A stretch of 27,082 nucleotides of DNA, taken from Pseudolysinimonas_A sp965653335 (GTDB lineage: Bacteria; Actinomycetota; Actinomycetes; Actinomycetales; Microbacteriaceae). Numbering within the stretch: position 1 is the first letter of the stretch; each line of letters starts with the position of its first letter. The stretch lies in the NCBI GenBank assembly GCA_965653335.1, contig CBFGZU010000020.1, forward strand, positions 1 to 27,082, given 5' to 3'. Shown piece after piece: positions 10,679 through 19,739 of the stretch. The notes under the pieces were generated by a model. The model had not been told where the DNA came from. It saw only the letters and a list, made by a program, of their open reading frames with translations, and searched no databases. The position numbers and the translations under genes are program-made.

Positions 10679-11395
10679 CTAGCGCCCATCGGCGGGTGCC
10701 TCACGGGCACGCCACGCGGTGCGCACAAGAAGCCAGGTGACCCAGAGCAGGGCCGCGTAGAGGGGAACCCCCATGACAAGTTTGGTCGCGGCGAGAGCCT
10801 CGGTGGACTCGGCGAGATAGAGCGGCACCTGCACGGCGAGCCGGCCCGCCGAGAGGGCCGCCCAAAGAATGGTCGCGACCGTCGCGACGCGCAGCTTCGC
10901 CGGGTTGCGCCGCCAGTCATCGTCACCGAGCAACAACCCGACGATGACCCCGACGAACGGTCGACGCGCGAGGAGACTCACGAGCATCACCAGCACGACT
11001 CCGCCGTTGATGAAGAAGCCGGGCACGAAGTTGTCGTTGGCGTTGCCCGTCAGCAGTGCGAGGGCCGCCGAGATGCCGATGCCGAGCGCGCCCGCGAAAG
11101 CCGTCGCGACCGGCTGACGCGTGATCACCCGAACGACGATGAAGAGCACCGCGACGCCGAGGGGCGCGAGCACCGACGGCACGAGGTTCTGAGTGATCGT
11201 GTAGGTCACGAGGAAGCCGAGCCCGGGCAGGATCGACTCGACGAGACCGCGCGCACCTCCGATCGCGGCGAGCAGCGCGCCCGCGGTCGGCGTCTCCCCG
11301 GGTGTCACCTTGCCCAGACCGGAGCGGCGGGCCGCAGCGGACACGGCGTCGCGGAACGTCGGCACGTCGTCGCCGGTCGGGGGCTGCTCGGCCAT
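10679..11395 (-). CDS. DUF3159 integral membrane protein
   Basis: A 238-residue protein with a hydrophilic N-terminus (MAEQPPTGDDVPTFRDAV) followed by about six hydrophobic segments, including ILPGLGFLVTYTI, VLAPLGVAVLFIVVRVI and FFINGGVVLVMLVSLLARRPFVG. This matches the actinobacterial DUF3159 family, whose biochemical role is unknown. The ATG at 11395 was chosen although the frame is open upstream: it lies 2 bases after the DUF3710 stop, and the upstream residues are arginine-rich read-through of the DUF3710 gene. The order dut - DUF3710 - DUF3159 is conserved in actinobacteria such as Mycobacterium (Rv2697c to Rv2693c); here the OB-fold gene normally found between the last two is absent. 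Translational coupling with DUF3710 is likely. Confidence 0.85.
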   Translation of the reverse strand: MAEQPPTGDDVPTFRDAVSAAARRSGLGKVTPGETPTAGALLAAIGGARGLVESILPGLGFLVTYTITQNLVPSVLAPLGVAVLFIVVRVITRQPVATAFAGALGIGISAALALLTGNANDNFVPGFFINGGVVLVMLVSLLARRPFVGVIVGLLLGDDDWRRNPAKLRVATVATILWAALSAGRLAVQVPLYLAESTEALAATKLVMGVPLYAALLWVTWLLVRTAWRAREAPADGR

Positions 11396-11397
11396 CG

Positions 11398-12042
11398 TCA
11401 GACCGCGGACGCCGGACCGGTGGGAGTCGGACCGGTGGGAGTCGGACCCGGGGTCTGACCGGTCGGGGTCGCGCCCGCGACCGACGCCGGCACGTGGAGC
11501 GGGATGAGGTCGCGGGGCGGCATGGGGGTCGTGCCCCGCACGACCACGACACTGCGAAACAGCTCCTCGACCTTCGCCGCGGCGTCGGCATCGACCGCGG
11601 CTTCTCCGCTGATCACGCCGCGGAGGAACCACCGTGGACCGTCGACGCCGACGAACCGCGCGATGCGCGTGCCCGATCCTCCCGGTGCGGGGATCTCCGC
11701 CCGCAATTCGGGGCCGAGGGCGCTCGTGCTCGCGACGGTGCTCCCGCCCTGCTTCTCGATCTGCTGCACGATCTGCTCACGGATCTCGTCCCACAGCCCG
11801 CTCGACCGCGGTGCCGCGAACGGCTGCAACTGCAGCGTCGACCCGGCGTAGTCGAGAGCGACGGCGACGACGCGCTTGTTGCCCTCCTCCACCTCGAGAC
11901 GCACCGCGAGATCCGGGCGAGGCACGAGCTTGATGCCGCCGAGGTCGACGTACGGTCTCACCGGATTGGCTTCGACCTCGTCGAAGGGGCCGGCGACCGC
12001 GCGATCGGCCGGCGCGGACTTGGGATGTTCGATGTCGCTCAC
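11398..12042 (-). CDS. DUF3710 family protein
   Basis: A 214-residue soluble protein of a family restricted to actinobacteria, function unknown. The conserved core runs from about residue 18 (GPFDEVEANPVRPYVDLGGIKL) to about 180 (FRSVVVVRGTTPMPPRDLIPLH), with the family-typical SGLWDEIREQIVQQI and RFVGVDGPRWFLRGV segments. The GTG at 12042 overlaps the dut stop in GTGA and has AGGAG upstream inside dut. The C-terminus is an unusual Thr-Pro-Gly tail of about 25 residues encoded by 15-bp tandem repeats (11414-11443 and degenerate copies). It is coupled to dut upstream and DUF3159 downstream. Confidence 0.87.
   Translation of the reverse strand: MSDIEHPKSAPADRAVAGPFDEVEANPVRPYVDLGGIKLVPRPDLAVRLEVEEGNKRVVAVALDYAGSTLQLQPFAAPRSSGLWDEIREQIVQQIEKQGGSTVASTSALGPELRAEIPAPGGSGTRIARFVGVDGPRWFLRGVISGEAAVDADAAAKVEELFRSVVVVRGTTPMPPRDLIPLHVPASVAGATPTGQTPGPTPTGPTPTGPASAV
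11414..11443 (-). repeat. 15-bp tandem repeat in the DUF3710 tail
   Basis: Two perfect copies of GGACCGGTGGGAGTC (plus strand, 11414-11428 and 11429-11443) are followed by two degenerate copies to about 11473. Being a multiple of three, copy-number change keeps the frame and only alters the length of a TPTGP-type tail. Confidence 0.85.
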
Positions 12043-12503
12043 GACGTTGTTGCTCCTGTAGTGATGTCCGACGTGCCGTATCCGGTCGATCCGAAGCCGC
12101 CTTCTCCGCGATCGCTGCCCGGAAGCCGCTCGACCTCGACGAAACGTACGCGCGGTACCGGCATCACGATCAGTTGGGCGATGCGATCGCCCGCGGTGAT
12201 CGCATAGGGCTCCGCGGCGTCGGTATTGAGCAGCGTCACCCGCAGCTCTCCGCGGTAGCCGGCGTCGACCGTGCCGGGCGCGTTGACGATCGTGATGCCG
12301 TGCTTCATGGCCAGTCCGCTGCGGGGCACGACGAATCCCACGTAGCCGTTCGGCAGGGCGATCCGAAGCCCGGTGCCCACCGTCGCGCGTTCGCCCGGAC
12401 CGAGCACGACGTCATCGGCCGAGACCAGATCCGCACCAGCGTCGCCGGGGTGGGCGTAGACCGGGAGGCTGCCGGAGTACAGCACCTCGATCGACTCGGT
12501 CAC
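12039..12503 (-). CDS. dut: dUTP diphosphatase
   Basis: A 154-residue trimeric dUTPase that hydrolyses dUTP to dUMP, keeping uracil out of DNA and supplying dTMP synthesis. The five family motifs are visible: DAGADL (21-26), PRSGLAMKHG (60-69), TVDAGYRGEL with Asp80, GDRIAQL (105-111), and the C-terminal flexible arm RGEGGFGSTG (132-141) with the stacking Phe137. Length is normal. The GTG at 12503 has no Shine-Dalgarno sequence, but a TAGCCT hexamer ends exactly 6 bases upstream, as in leaderless actinobacterial mRNAs. It overlaps DUF3710 by 4 bp and heads a three-gene operon, divergent from DUF3093 with 32 bp between the starts. Confidence 0.97.
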   Translation of the reverse strand: MTESIEVLYSGSLPVYAHPGDAGADLVSADDVVLGPGERATVGTGLRIALPNGYVGFVVPRSGLAMKHGITIVNAPGTVDAGYRGELRVTLLNTDAAEPYAITAGDRIAQLIVMPVPRVRFVEVERLPGSDRGEGGFGSTGYGTSDITTGATTS

Positions 12504-12509
12504 CTGACG

Positions 12510-12515
12510 AGGCTA
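12510..12515 (-). promoter_or_regulatory. -10 element for a leaderless dut transcript
   Basis: TAGCCT on the minus strand matches TANNNT and is separated from the dut GTG by 6 bases, so transcription should begin at or next to the start codon. No ribosome binding site is visible upstream of this GTG, which supports a leaderless mRNA. Confidence 0.5.
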
Positions 12516-12535
12516 GCCCATGCTCGAATAGAGGC

Positions 12536-13030
12536 ATGCGGTATCGCGAACGGCCCGATTCCTTCCGAGGAAGACCCGATTTCCGGGAAAGGCTCTGGCC
12601 TGCCTGGTGGGTGTTCCTGGCGACGGCGCTCGTCATCCCTGCGAGCCTTCTCGTTTTCCTCCCGATCTCGCCGGCTGCGGGAGTCGCGAGTGCGATCGTG
12701 CTCTACGGCGCGATCGTCGTCGCGCTGCTCGTCACCACCCCGTCGATCGAGGTCACCGAGGGGATGCTGCGCGTCGGGCGCGCGCGGATCGAGCGCTCCT
12801 ACGTGGGCGAGGTGACGGCACACCGCGGAGCGGATGCGGTGGCCGAGCGTGGAACCCGGCTCGACGCCCGCGCGTGGCTCGTGCTGCGCGGGTGGATCAC
12901 GGGCGTCGTCCGCATCGAGATCGTCGACGACTCCGACCCGACGCCGTACTGGCTGGTGTCGACCCGTCGGCCGGACGAACTCGCCGCGGCATTGACGCCT
13001 TACGCTGCTGAGCCGTCTCAGCCTGTCTGA
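12536..13030 (+). CDS. DUF3093 membrane protein
   Basis: A 164-residue protein with two adjacent hydrophobic segments near the N-terminus (about residues 23-42 and 47-68) followed by a soluble domain that is probably cytoplasmic. The motif RERLWPAWWVFLA followed by IEVTEGMLRVGRARIE and DARAWLVLRGWITGVVRIEI identifies the actinobacterial DUF3093 family (Rv2698-like), of unknown function. It is conserved next to dut on the opposite strand, as here. The start at 12536 gives MRYRERPDSF, slightly longer than usual before the WPAWW block. GAGG lies only one base before the ATG, too close for a normal ribosome binding site. It converges with the DUF4193 gene across a terminator. Confidence 0.85.
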   Translation: MRYRERPDSFRGRPDFRERLWPAWWVFLATALVIPASLLVFLPISPAAGVASAIVLYGAIVVALLVTTPSIEVTEGMLRVGRARIERSYVGEVTAHRGADAVAERGTRLDARAWLVLRGWITGVVRIEIVDDSDPTPYWLVSTRRPDELAAALTPYAAEPSQPV

Positions 13031-13034
13031 CGCT

Positions 13035-13064
13035 CCTGCTGAATCGGCCCCGACCTTCAGCAGG
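13035..13064. terminator. bidirectional terminator between DUF3093 and DUF4193
   Basis: A perfect 9-bp stem CCTGCTGAA / TTCAGCAGG exactly fills the 34-bp gap between the two convergent stop codons. The 12-nt loop holds a further small TCG/CGA pairing. Confidence 0.75.
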
Positions 13065-13355
13065 TCAGGCGGAGCACTCCGCGCAGATCGGTCCGAGCTT
13101 CGTGTCGTGGTGATGCTGCGACTGGTGCTTCACGAGGAAGCAGTTGACGCACGTGAACTCGTCCGCCTGAGGCGGCAGAACGACGACATCCAGGTCGAGG
13201 TCCGACAGGTCGGCGCCACCGAGTTCGAAGCCCGGATTATCGGCGTCATCGACGTCGACGACGCCCGACAGCTTGTCGGGAACGCGCTCCTGCAGGGCCT
13301 GGATCGACTCGGTGTCCTCGTCGGTCTTGCGCGGTGCGTCGTAGTCGGTTGCCAT
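13065..13355 (-). CDS. DUF4193 zinc-ribbon protein
   Basis: A 96-residue acidic protein beginning MATDYDAPRKTDED, the hallmark N-terminus of the actinobacterial DUF4193 family (Rv2699c-like). The C-terminus holds two cysteine knuckles, CVNC and CAEC, separated by about 22 residues including a His-rich stretch (KHQSQHHHD), which should bind one zinc. The middle is rich in Asp (VDVDDADNPGFELGGADLSDLDLDVVVLPP). Function is not established. The ATG at 13355 was chosen over the frame's upstream starts because the conserved family begins here; an ATG two codons earlier is possible. Its location beside dut/DUF3093 and near the sigma factor gene matches the mycobacterial order. Confidence 0.9.
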   Translation of the reverse strand: MATDYDAPRKTDEDTESIQALQERVPDKLSGVVDVDDADNPGFELGGADLSDLDLDVVVLPPQADEFTCVNCFLVKHQSQHHHDTKLGPICAECSA

Positions 13356-13541
13356 GCCCATCCATCTCGTGTGTTGCGGCCGTGGTGCTCGATTCGGCGG
13401 CGTCAGTCTGCATGATCGACACCGGAATCGCAAACCATCCCGAATCGGGCCGTGATCGCGTCGAAGTCAACTTGCGGCGCGCCCGCGATATTCCCCGGAG
13501 TTCCGGCTTCGTCGTGGCATCCTGAGGCCGAGGAGGGCCCG

Positions 13542-14567
13542 ATGGAAGAACTGAAAGTCATCGGTGTGGAGAGCGGCTCGCTGCTCGTCGCCTCCGACGA
13601 GGGTACGCGCTACCGGGTGGCGATCGACGATGTGCTGCAGTCGAGGCTGCGTCAGTCGTCGCCCGAACCAGGAAACGCACGCAAACTCTCGCCGCGGGAG
13701 ATCCAGGCGCACATCCGCGCCGGGATGTCGGCGGAAGACGTCGCGGCGATCACCGGAGTGCCCCTCGACTACGTGCAACGCTTCGAGGGTCCGGTACTCG
13801 CCGAACGCGAGTTCGTGATCGAGTCCGCGCTCGCGGTGCCCGTTCAGCTCGCCAACGAGACCGATCCGTTCGGCGGAGGCGTCACGTTCGGGTCGGTCAT
13901 CCGACGACGACTCGCCGACGCGCACGCGATCGGGGAACGTTGGGCCTCGTGGAAAGAGGATGGCGGCGGATGGGTCGTGAAGCTCACCTTCATCGCCGAG
14001 ACCATCGACCACGACGCACGTTGGTCGTTCGATCCCAAGAAGTCGACTCTCGCGCCGCTGAACCAGGAAGCGATCTCCCTGTCGCAACAAGGTGACCAGC
14101 CGTCGAACCTCTTGCCGAGACTCCGGGCCGTGCCGCTCGATGAGCAGGCCGACGCGGCGCGGTTCGACAGCGGCGCGTTCACCGTCGCACCCGACACCGA
14201 CAACGACGCCGACGCGCACACCGGCCCGCTGCTCGAGCCCATCCCTTACGGACGTGTCGGCGACGGCGCGCCCGTGGCGAAGAACCAGACCGCCGACCTC
14301 CTCGAGGCGCTGCGTAAGCGCCGCGGCGAACGCGACCCCATGGATCCCGGCCCGGAGGAGTCTCTCGCGACCCACCCGTCGACGGGCACCGTGCGACTCA
14401 TTGACGTGCCGCTCGACGGCTCCGACAACGGTCCGATCGACTCGATGCGCACCAAGCCGACCGCTCGTGACACCGTCTCGTCGGGCCGGCGCGGAAGCAA
14501 GGGCCGCGCGTCGATGCCGTCATGGGACGAGATCGTCTTCGGCGCGCGCACCGACGACGACCTGTAG
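13542..14567 (+). CDS. sepH: septation protein SepH (DUF3071)
   Basis: A 341-residue cell division protein. In Streptomyces and Mycobacterium, SepH binds FtsZ and stimulates filament assembly. The conserved N-terminal DUF3071 region starts MEELKVIGVESGSLLVASDEG and includes the helix-turn-helix-like segment at about residues 50-82 (LSPREIQAHIRAGMSAEDVA, then TGVPLDYVQRFEGP) and the domain up to about 175 (WSFDPKKSTLAPLN). A long, probably disordered linker follows, and a conserved C-terminal end (PSWDEIVFGARTDDDL). The ATG at 13542 has a strong AGGAGGG (13531-13537); the longer upstream frame is non-coding. It is transcribed alone, divergent from DUF4193 with 186 bp between. That gap contains an 11-bp palindrome (CCCGAATCGGG, 13439-13449) but no clear promoter. 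Confidence 0.92.
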   Translation: MEELKVIGVESGSLLVASDEGTRYRVAIDDVLQSRLRQSSPEPGNARKLSPREIQAHIRAGMSAEDVAAITGVPLDYVQRFEGPVLAEREFVIESALAVPVQLANETDPFGGGVTFGSVIRRRLADAHAIGERWASWKEDGGGWVVKLTFIAETIDHDARWSFDPKKSTLAPLNQEAISLSQQGDQPSNLLPRLRAVPLDEQADAARFDSGAFTVAPDTDNDADAHTGPLLEPIPYGRVGDGAPVAKNQTADLLEALRKRRGERDPMDPGPEESLATHPSTGTVRLIDVPLDGSDNGPIDSMRTKPTARDTVSSGRRGSKGRASMPSWDEIVFGARTDDDL

Positions 14568-14588
14568 TTCGGGCTCGGGGGCCGCCGG

Positions 14589-14611
14589 GCGCGTTCGCTT
14601 CGGCGAAGCGC
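14589..14611 (+). terminator. terminator behind sepH
   Basis: A hairpin with TTCGC / GCGAA around a TTCG tetraloop, extended by GCGC / GCGC across a single bulged G, lies 22 bp after the sepH stop. A UUCG-type loop strongly favours folding of the RNA. Confidence 0.65.
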
Positions 14612-14723
14612 GAGCACCCCTGAGATGCCTCCGCCCGTCGTTGGGGATGTCGCTCGTGGATGACGACTCGTCTCCCGCGCCGACGGCGCGCCCAGCGGAT
14701 AGCATTTGGTCCCCGGATGGCGA

Positions 14724-14771
14724 CACTCTCCGGTTCGGACACTCTGCGGTTCGGACACTCTGCGGTTCTCA
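14724..14771. repeat. three 16-bp tandem repeats ending at a stop codon
   Basis: Three head-to-tail copies of CACTCTGCGGTTCGGA (14724-14739 with one change, 14740-14755 exact, 14756-14771 with two changes at the end). The third copy finishes precisely on the stop codon of the convergent phosphodiesterase-family gene. The rest of the 201-bp gap behind sepH (14568-14768) contains only the sepH terminator and no gene I could recognise. Confidence 0.9.
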
Positions 14772-15881
14772 GGTGCCGAAGGCGCCGAATCTCAGGAGCG
14801 GGACATCCGCTTCCTCCGGGGTGAGAGAGCCGTGTTGACCGATCATCGTGCGCCCGCGGTCGCGATCATCGACGTAGTACGCGATGCGCTTGCGGGCCGC
14901 GACGACGATGTCTCCCAGGCGCGGCATCACCTCGAGGTCGACGTCGCCGAAGAAGCCGGCCGACACGACTTCGTCGCGAGTCGCGATCCACGCCCGACCT
15001 CCCTCGGCAGTACGCCAGCGCGCGACGACCTCCGCGGGGTCCGCGTCCGGTTCGAGGTGCAGCGCCAGGCAACGCGGCTCTCCCGACACGTGGCGCACGC
15101 CCACGAGCAGCGCGGCGTCGACGATGACGTGGTCGTCGCGCGGGATGTCGAGACCGCCGTGGTCCCCCGTCACGAGCAGCCCTGTCGTGCTGTCGAGCCC
15201 GGCCGCGAAGGCGCCCGCGGCGGCGTCCAGCTCTTCGAGGGCCGACGACCAGGCGTCGGAGGCGATCCCCGTCGCGTGGGCGGCGACATCCAGTTCGGGT
15301 GCGTACACGTAGGTCAGTGAACGGTCGTGGGTGTCGTGAATGCGTCGCACCTCGGCGAGCCGGGCGGTGATCGTCTTTCCCGGCCGGTATTCCGCCCCGC
15401 GCAGCACGGCCGCCGTGAACCCCGAATCGCGGTACCGTTCGGGACCGACCGCGAAAGCCGGAATCCCGTCGGCCGTCGCCTTCTCGAAGAGCGTCGGCAC
15501 GCGCTGCCAGCTTCGCGGATCGAGGTCGGCCCCCCATCCGGTCAGCTGGTTGATGACGCGATCCGCGCCCGGGTCGAACCCGAGGTACCCGATGATGCCG
15601 TGCGAACCGGGCAGGACTCCCGTCGTGAGCGACGCGAGGGCCGACGCGGTCGTCGACGGGAACACCGACTGGATGACCTCCGCCCGCGTCGCCGCGACGA
15701 GTCGCCGGGCATACCCGCGGTGCGCGTTGAGAGCGACCGAGCCCAGACCGTCGACGAGCAGGACGACGGCGTGCTTCACCGCAGGAAGATTGAGGTTTCC
15801 CCGCTCACCGCGAACCGCGAGGAGGCAATTCGACAGCACGTCGGTGAGGCTGAACCGGTGTGATTTGGCCGCCGGTAACAT
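14769..15881 (-). CDS. alkaline phosphatase superfamily protein, nucleotide pyrophosphatase/phosphodiesterase type
   Basis: A 370-residue metal-dependent hydrolase of the type I phosphodiesterase/nucleotide pyrophosphatase branch. The first metal site is in HAVVLLVDGLG (Asp44), the Thr nucleophile is in VFPSTTASALASL (Thr77/Thr78), and further ligands are in YAPELDVAAHATG and VTGDHGGLD. No signal peptide is seen, so it is probably cytoplasmic; the substrate is unknown. The frame stays open far upstream through the antisense of parC, but the family N-terminus MLPAAKSHRFSLTDVL starts at the ATG at 15881. No Shine-Dalgarno sequence is present; a TAAGAT hexamer ends 7 bases upstream, suggesting a leaderless mRNA. 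It is divergent from parC with 12 bp between start codons. Confidence 0.88.
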   Translation of the reverse strand: MLPAAKSHRFSLTDVLSNCLLAVRGERGNLNLPAVKHAVVLLVDGLGSVALNAHRGYARRLVAATRAEVIQSVFPSTTASALASLTTGVLPGSHGIIGYLGFDPGADRVINQLTGWGADLDPRSWQRVPTLFEKATADGIPAFAVGPERYRDSGFTAAVLRGAEYRPGKTITARLAEVRRIHDTHDRSLTYVYAPELDVAAHATGIASDAWSSALEELDAAAGAFAAGLDSTTGLLVTGDHGGLDIPRDDHVIVDAALLVGVRHVSGEPRCLALHLEPDADPAEVVARWRTAEGGRAWIATRDEVVSAGFFGDVDLEVMPRLGDIVVAARKRIAYYVDDRDRGRTMIGQHGSLTPEEADVPLLRFGAFGT

Positions 15882-15893
15882 GGGCCCGATCTT

Positions 15894-15894
<1 letters not shown>
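15876..15894. promoter_or_regulatory. interlocked divergent promoters of the phosphodiesterase gene and parC
   Basis: On the minus strand TAAGAT (15894-15889) lies 7 bases before the ATG at 15881. On the plus strand TAACAT (15876-15881) lies 12 bases before the parC ATG at 15894. Each hexamer therefore overlaps the other gene's start codon or its first base. No clear -35 boxes are visible. Both transcripts would be leaderless or nearly so, and the two promoters could hardly be occupied at once. Confidence 0.45.
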
Positions 15895-18395
<2,501 letters not shown>

Positions 18396-18411
18396 CTCTG
18401 CGCGTCCCCGG

Positions 18412-18540
18412 TCAGCGCACCAGCGTGACAGTAACGTCGATGGGCGCTCGTGAAAGGCGGGCGTCGCTCGTGATGAGCGGGCGTCTCGGACCGTCGAGGA
18501 TCGCGTCAACCCACACGCTCGCATCGGTGACAGCCCTCAT
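18412..18540 (-). pseudogene. remnant of a PIN-domain (VapC-like) toxin with an internal deletion
   Basis: The 42-codon frame from ATG 18540 to TGA 18412 begins MRAVTDASVWVDAILDGPR, the classical first strand and helix of a PIN ribonuclease with the first acidic residue (Asp6), and continues directly into PLITSDARLSRAPIDVTVTL, the classical last catalytic segment (Asp26) and final strand. The central 80-90 residues with the remaining acidic residues are missing, so no nuclease activity is expected. There is no Shine-Dalgarno sequence. The ATG overlaps a TGA in another frame as ATGA; that frame reads GRRLGAEEHDPDERFPPR before its stop and might be the end of a lost VapB-like antitoxin, although its codon usage is poor. 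It lies between azlD and the parC stop. The rest of the 208-bp gap shows nothing recognisable. Confidence 0.75.
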
Positions 18541-18603
18541 CGAGGAGGGAAGCGTTCGTCAGGGTCGTGTTCTTCAGCTCCGAGGCGTCGACCGGAGTGA
18601 CGT

Positions 18604-18936
18604 TCAGCGCTCCACACCCGCGGCGACCATGACGGCGAGAATCGCCCACCACAGCGCGAGCCCGACGATCAGCCCGACGGCGATCTGCTTCGTGAGCTTC
18701 CAGCTGAGCCAGGTGGCGACCGCGGCGATGACAGCGGGAATGGTGTCGATGAGCGAGATCTCGCCGCGCGGCGCGAGGATGCCGGGGATGGCGATCGCGC
18801 CGAGCACGGCCGGGCCGACGAGCGGCAGATAGCGTTCCACCCGCTTCGGTGGGCGCAGCTTGCGGCTCACCAGAAAGATCGCGCGCGTCACGAAGGTGAC
18901 GACGCCGCCGAGCACGATCGCGACCATCTCAAGCAT
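18604..18936 (-). CDS. azlD: AzlD family branched-chain amino acid exporter, small subunit
   Basis: A 110-residue, four-segment membrane protein (EMVAIVLGGVVTFVTRAIFL, RYLPLVGPAVLGAIAIPGIL, TIPAVIAAVATWLSWKLT, IAVGLIVGLALWWAILAVMV). Size and the conserved TRxxFL and Y(L)P motifs fit AzlD, which works with AzlC in exporting branched-chain amino acids and analogues (BrnFE in Corynebacterium). The ATG at 18936 overlaps the last 8 bases of azlC and has GGAGG (18942-18946) 5-6 bases upstream; a second ATG three codons later is possible. Its pairing with azlC makes the assignment firm even though the protein is small. Confidence 0.88.
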   Translation of the reverse strand: MLEMVAIVLGGVVTFVTRAIFLVSRKLRPPKRVERYLPLVGPAVLGAIAIPGILAPRGEISLIDTIPAVIAAVATWLSWKLTKQIAVGLIVGLALWWAILAVMVAAGVER

Positions 18937-19681
18937 CGACGACCTCCGCTTTGCGACGATCGGTGAGATTCAGCACGATCGCCCCGGCGACGACCCCGAC
19001 GACCGCTCCGACCATCAGACCCACACCGAGCGGCAGAGAATGGGCCAGGAGCGCCACGATGCCGGCGACCGCCGCCGCGACGAGGCCGGCACTGTTCTTG
19101 ATGAGCGGCAGAGTCAACAGCAGGAAGGTCAGCGGGATGGCCAGCTCGAACGGCACCCATCCCGGAATGAAACCTCCCGCAACGATGCCGATCGCGAGCA
19201 GTGCGGTCCATCCGACGAGACAAGTGAGACCGGCGGCGAAGAAGAAGGTGCGCTTCTCGCGGGTGCCGCCTCCACCATCCGGGGCGTCGTAGCGACCCGC
19301 CGCGAGGGCGTAGACCGGGTCGGCGAGCAGGAAGGCCGCCCCCAGCCGCTGCGGGGTCGACCAGTCGGCGAGGTGCGGCGCGAGCGCGGCGCTATACAGC
19401 AGGTGCCGCGCGTTGATGACCGCGACGGTCAGCACGACGATCCCGAGCGCCGCGCCGACATGCAGCAGTTGCACCGCGGCGATCTGGGCAGCCCCGGCAA
19501 AGATGATCGGCGACGTCAGCATCGAGATGATCGGGTCGACGCTGGTCGCCCCCATGGCCGCTCCAGCGGCGATACCGAACGGGATGTAGCTGGCGACGAT
19601 GACTCCGGCGGCCCGGATGCCGGCTCGCCGCGCGGCGCGATTCCGGTCGTCGTCGGCGAGCAAGACGTCGGAGGCGGTCAT
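18929..19681 (-). CDS. azlC: AzlC family branched-chain amino acid exporter, large subunit
   Basis: A 250-residue membrane protein with the AzlC signature near its start (AAGVIVASYIPFGIAAGAAM) and SPIIFAGAAQIAAVQLL and NARHLLYSAALAPHL blocks, the last being the conserved N-x-R-H-x-L-Y motif of the family. About seven to eight hydrophobic segments follow. In homologues AzlC forms the transport channel with AzlD and exports Leu, Ile, Val or Met. The ATG at 19681 has GGAGGG about 8 bases upstream; a much longer open frame upstream is antisense or out-of-frame sequence of the neighbouring gene. No Lrp-type regulator gene, often divergent from azlCD, is present here. Confidence 0.92.
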   Translation of the reverse strand: MTASDVLLADDDRNRAARRAGIRAAGVIVASYIPFGIAAGAAMGATSVDPIISMLTSPIIFAGAAQIAAVQLLHVGAALGIVVLTVAVINARHLLYSAALAPHLADWSTPQRLGAAFLLADPVYALAAGRYDAPDGGGGTREKRTFFFAAGLTCLVGWTALLAIGIVAGGFIPGWVPFELAIPLTFLLLTLPLIKNSAGLVAAAVAGIVALLAHSLPLGVGLMVGAVVGVVAGAIVLNLTDRRKAEVVDA

Positions 19682-19739
19682 CCATCCACCCTCCCACCGA
19701 CAGCCGACCCGCCGCCACACCGCCTCCCCGACAGGTGCC

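Noticed and set aside
18537..18606. Frame reading VDASELKNTTLTNASLLDE behind azlD, resembling two or three pentapeptide repeats
   Set aside because: Only about three repeats, no start codon or ribosome binding site, and it runs out soon inside the PIN remnant; probably chance or the edge of the decayed locus.
18425..18832. 135-codon plus-strand frame downstream of parC
   Set aside because: Antisense to azlD and the PIN remnant, with no coding-like composition.
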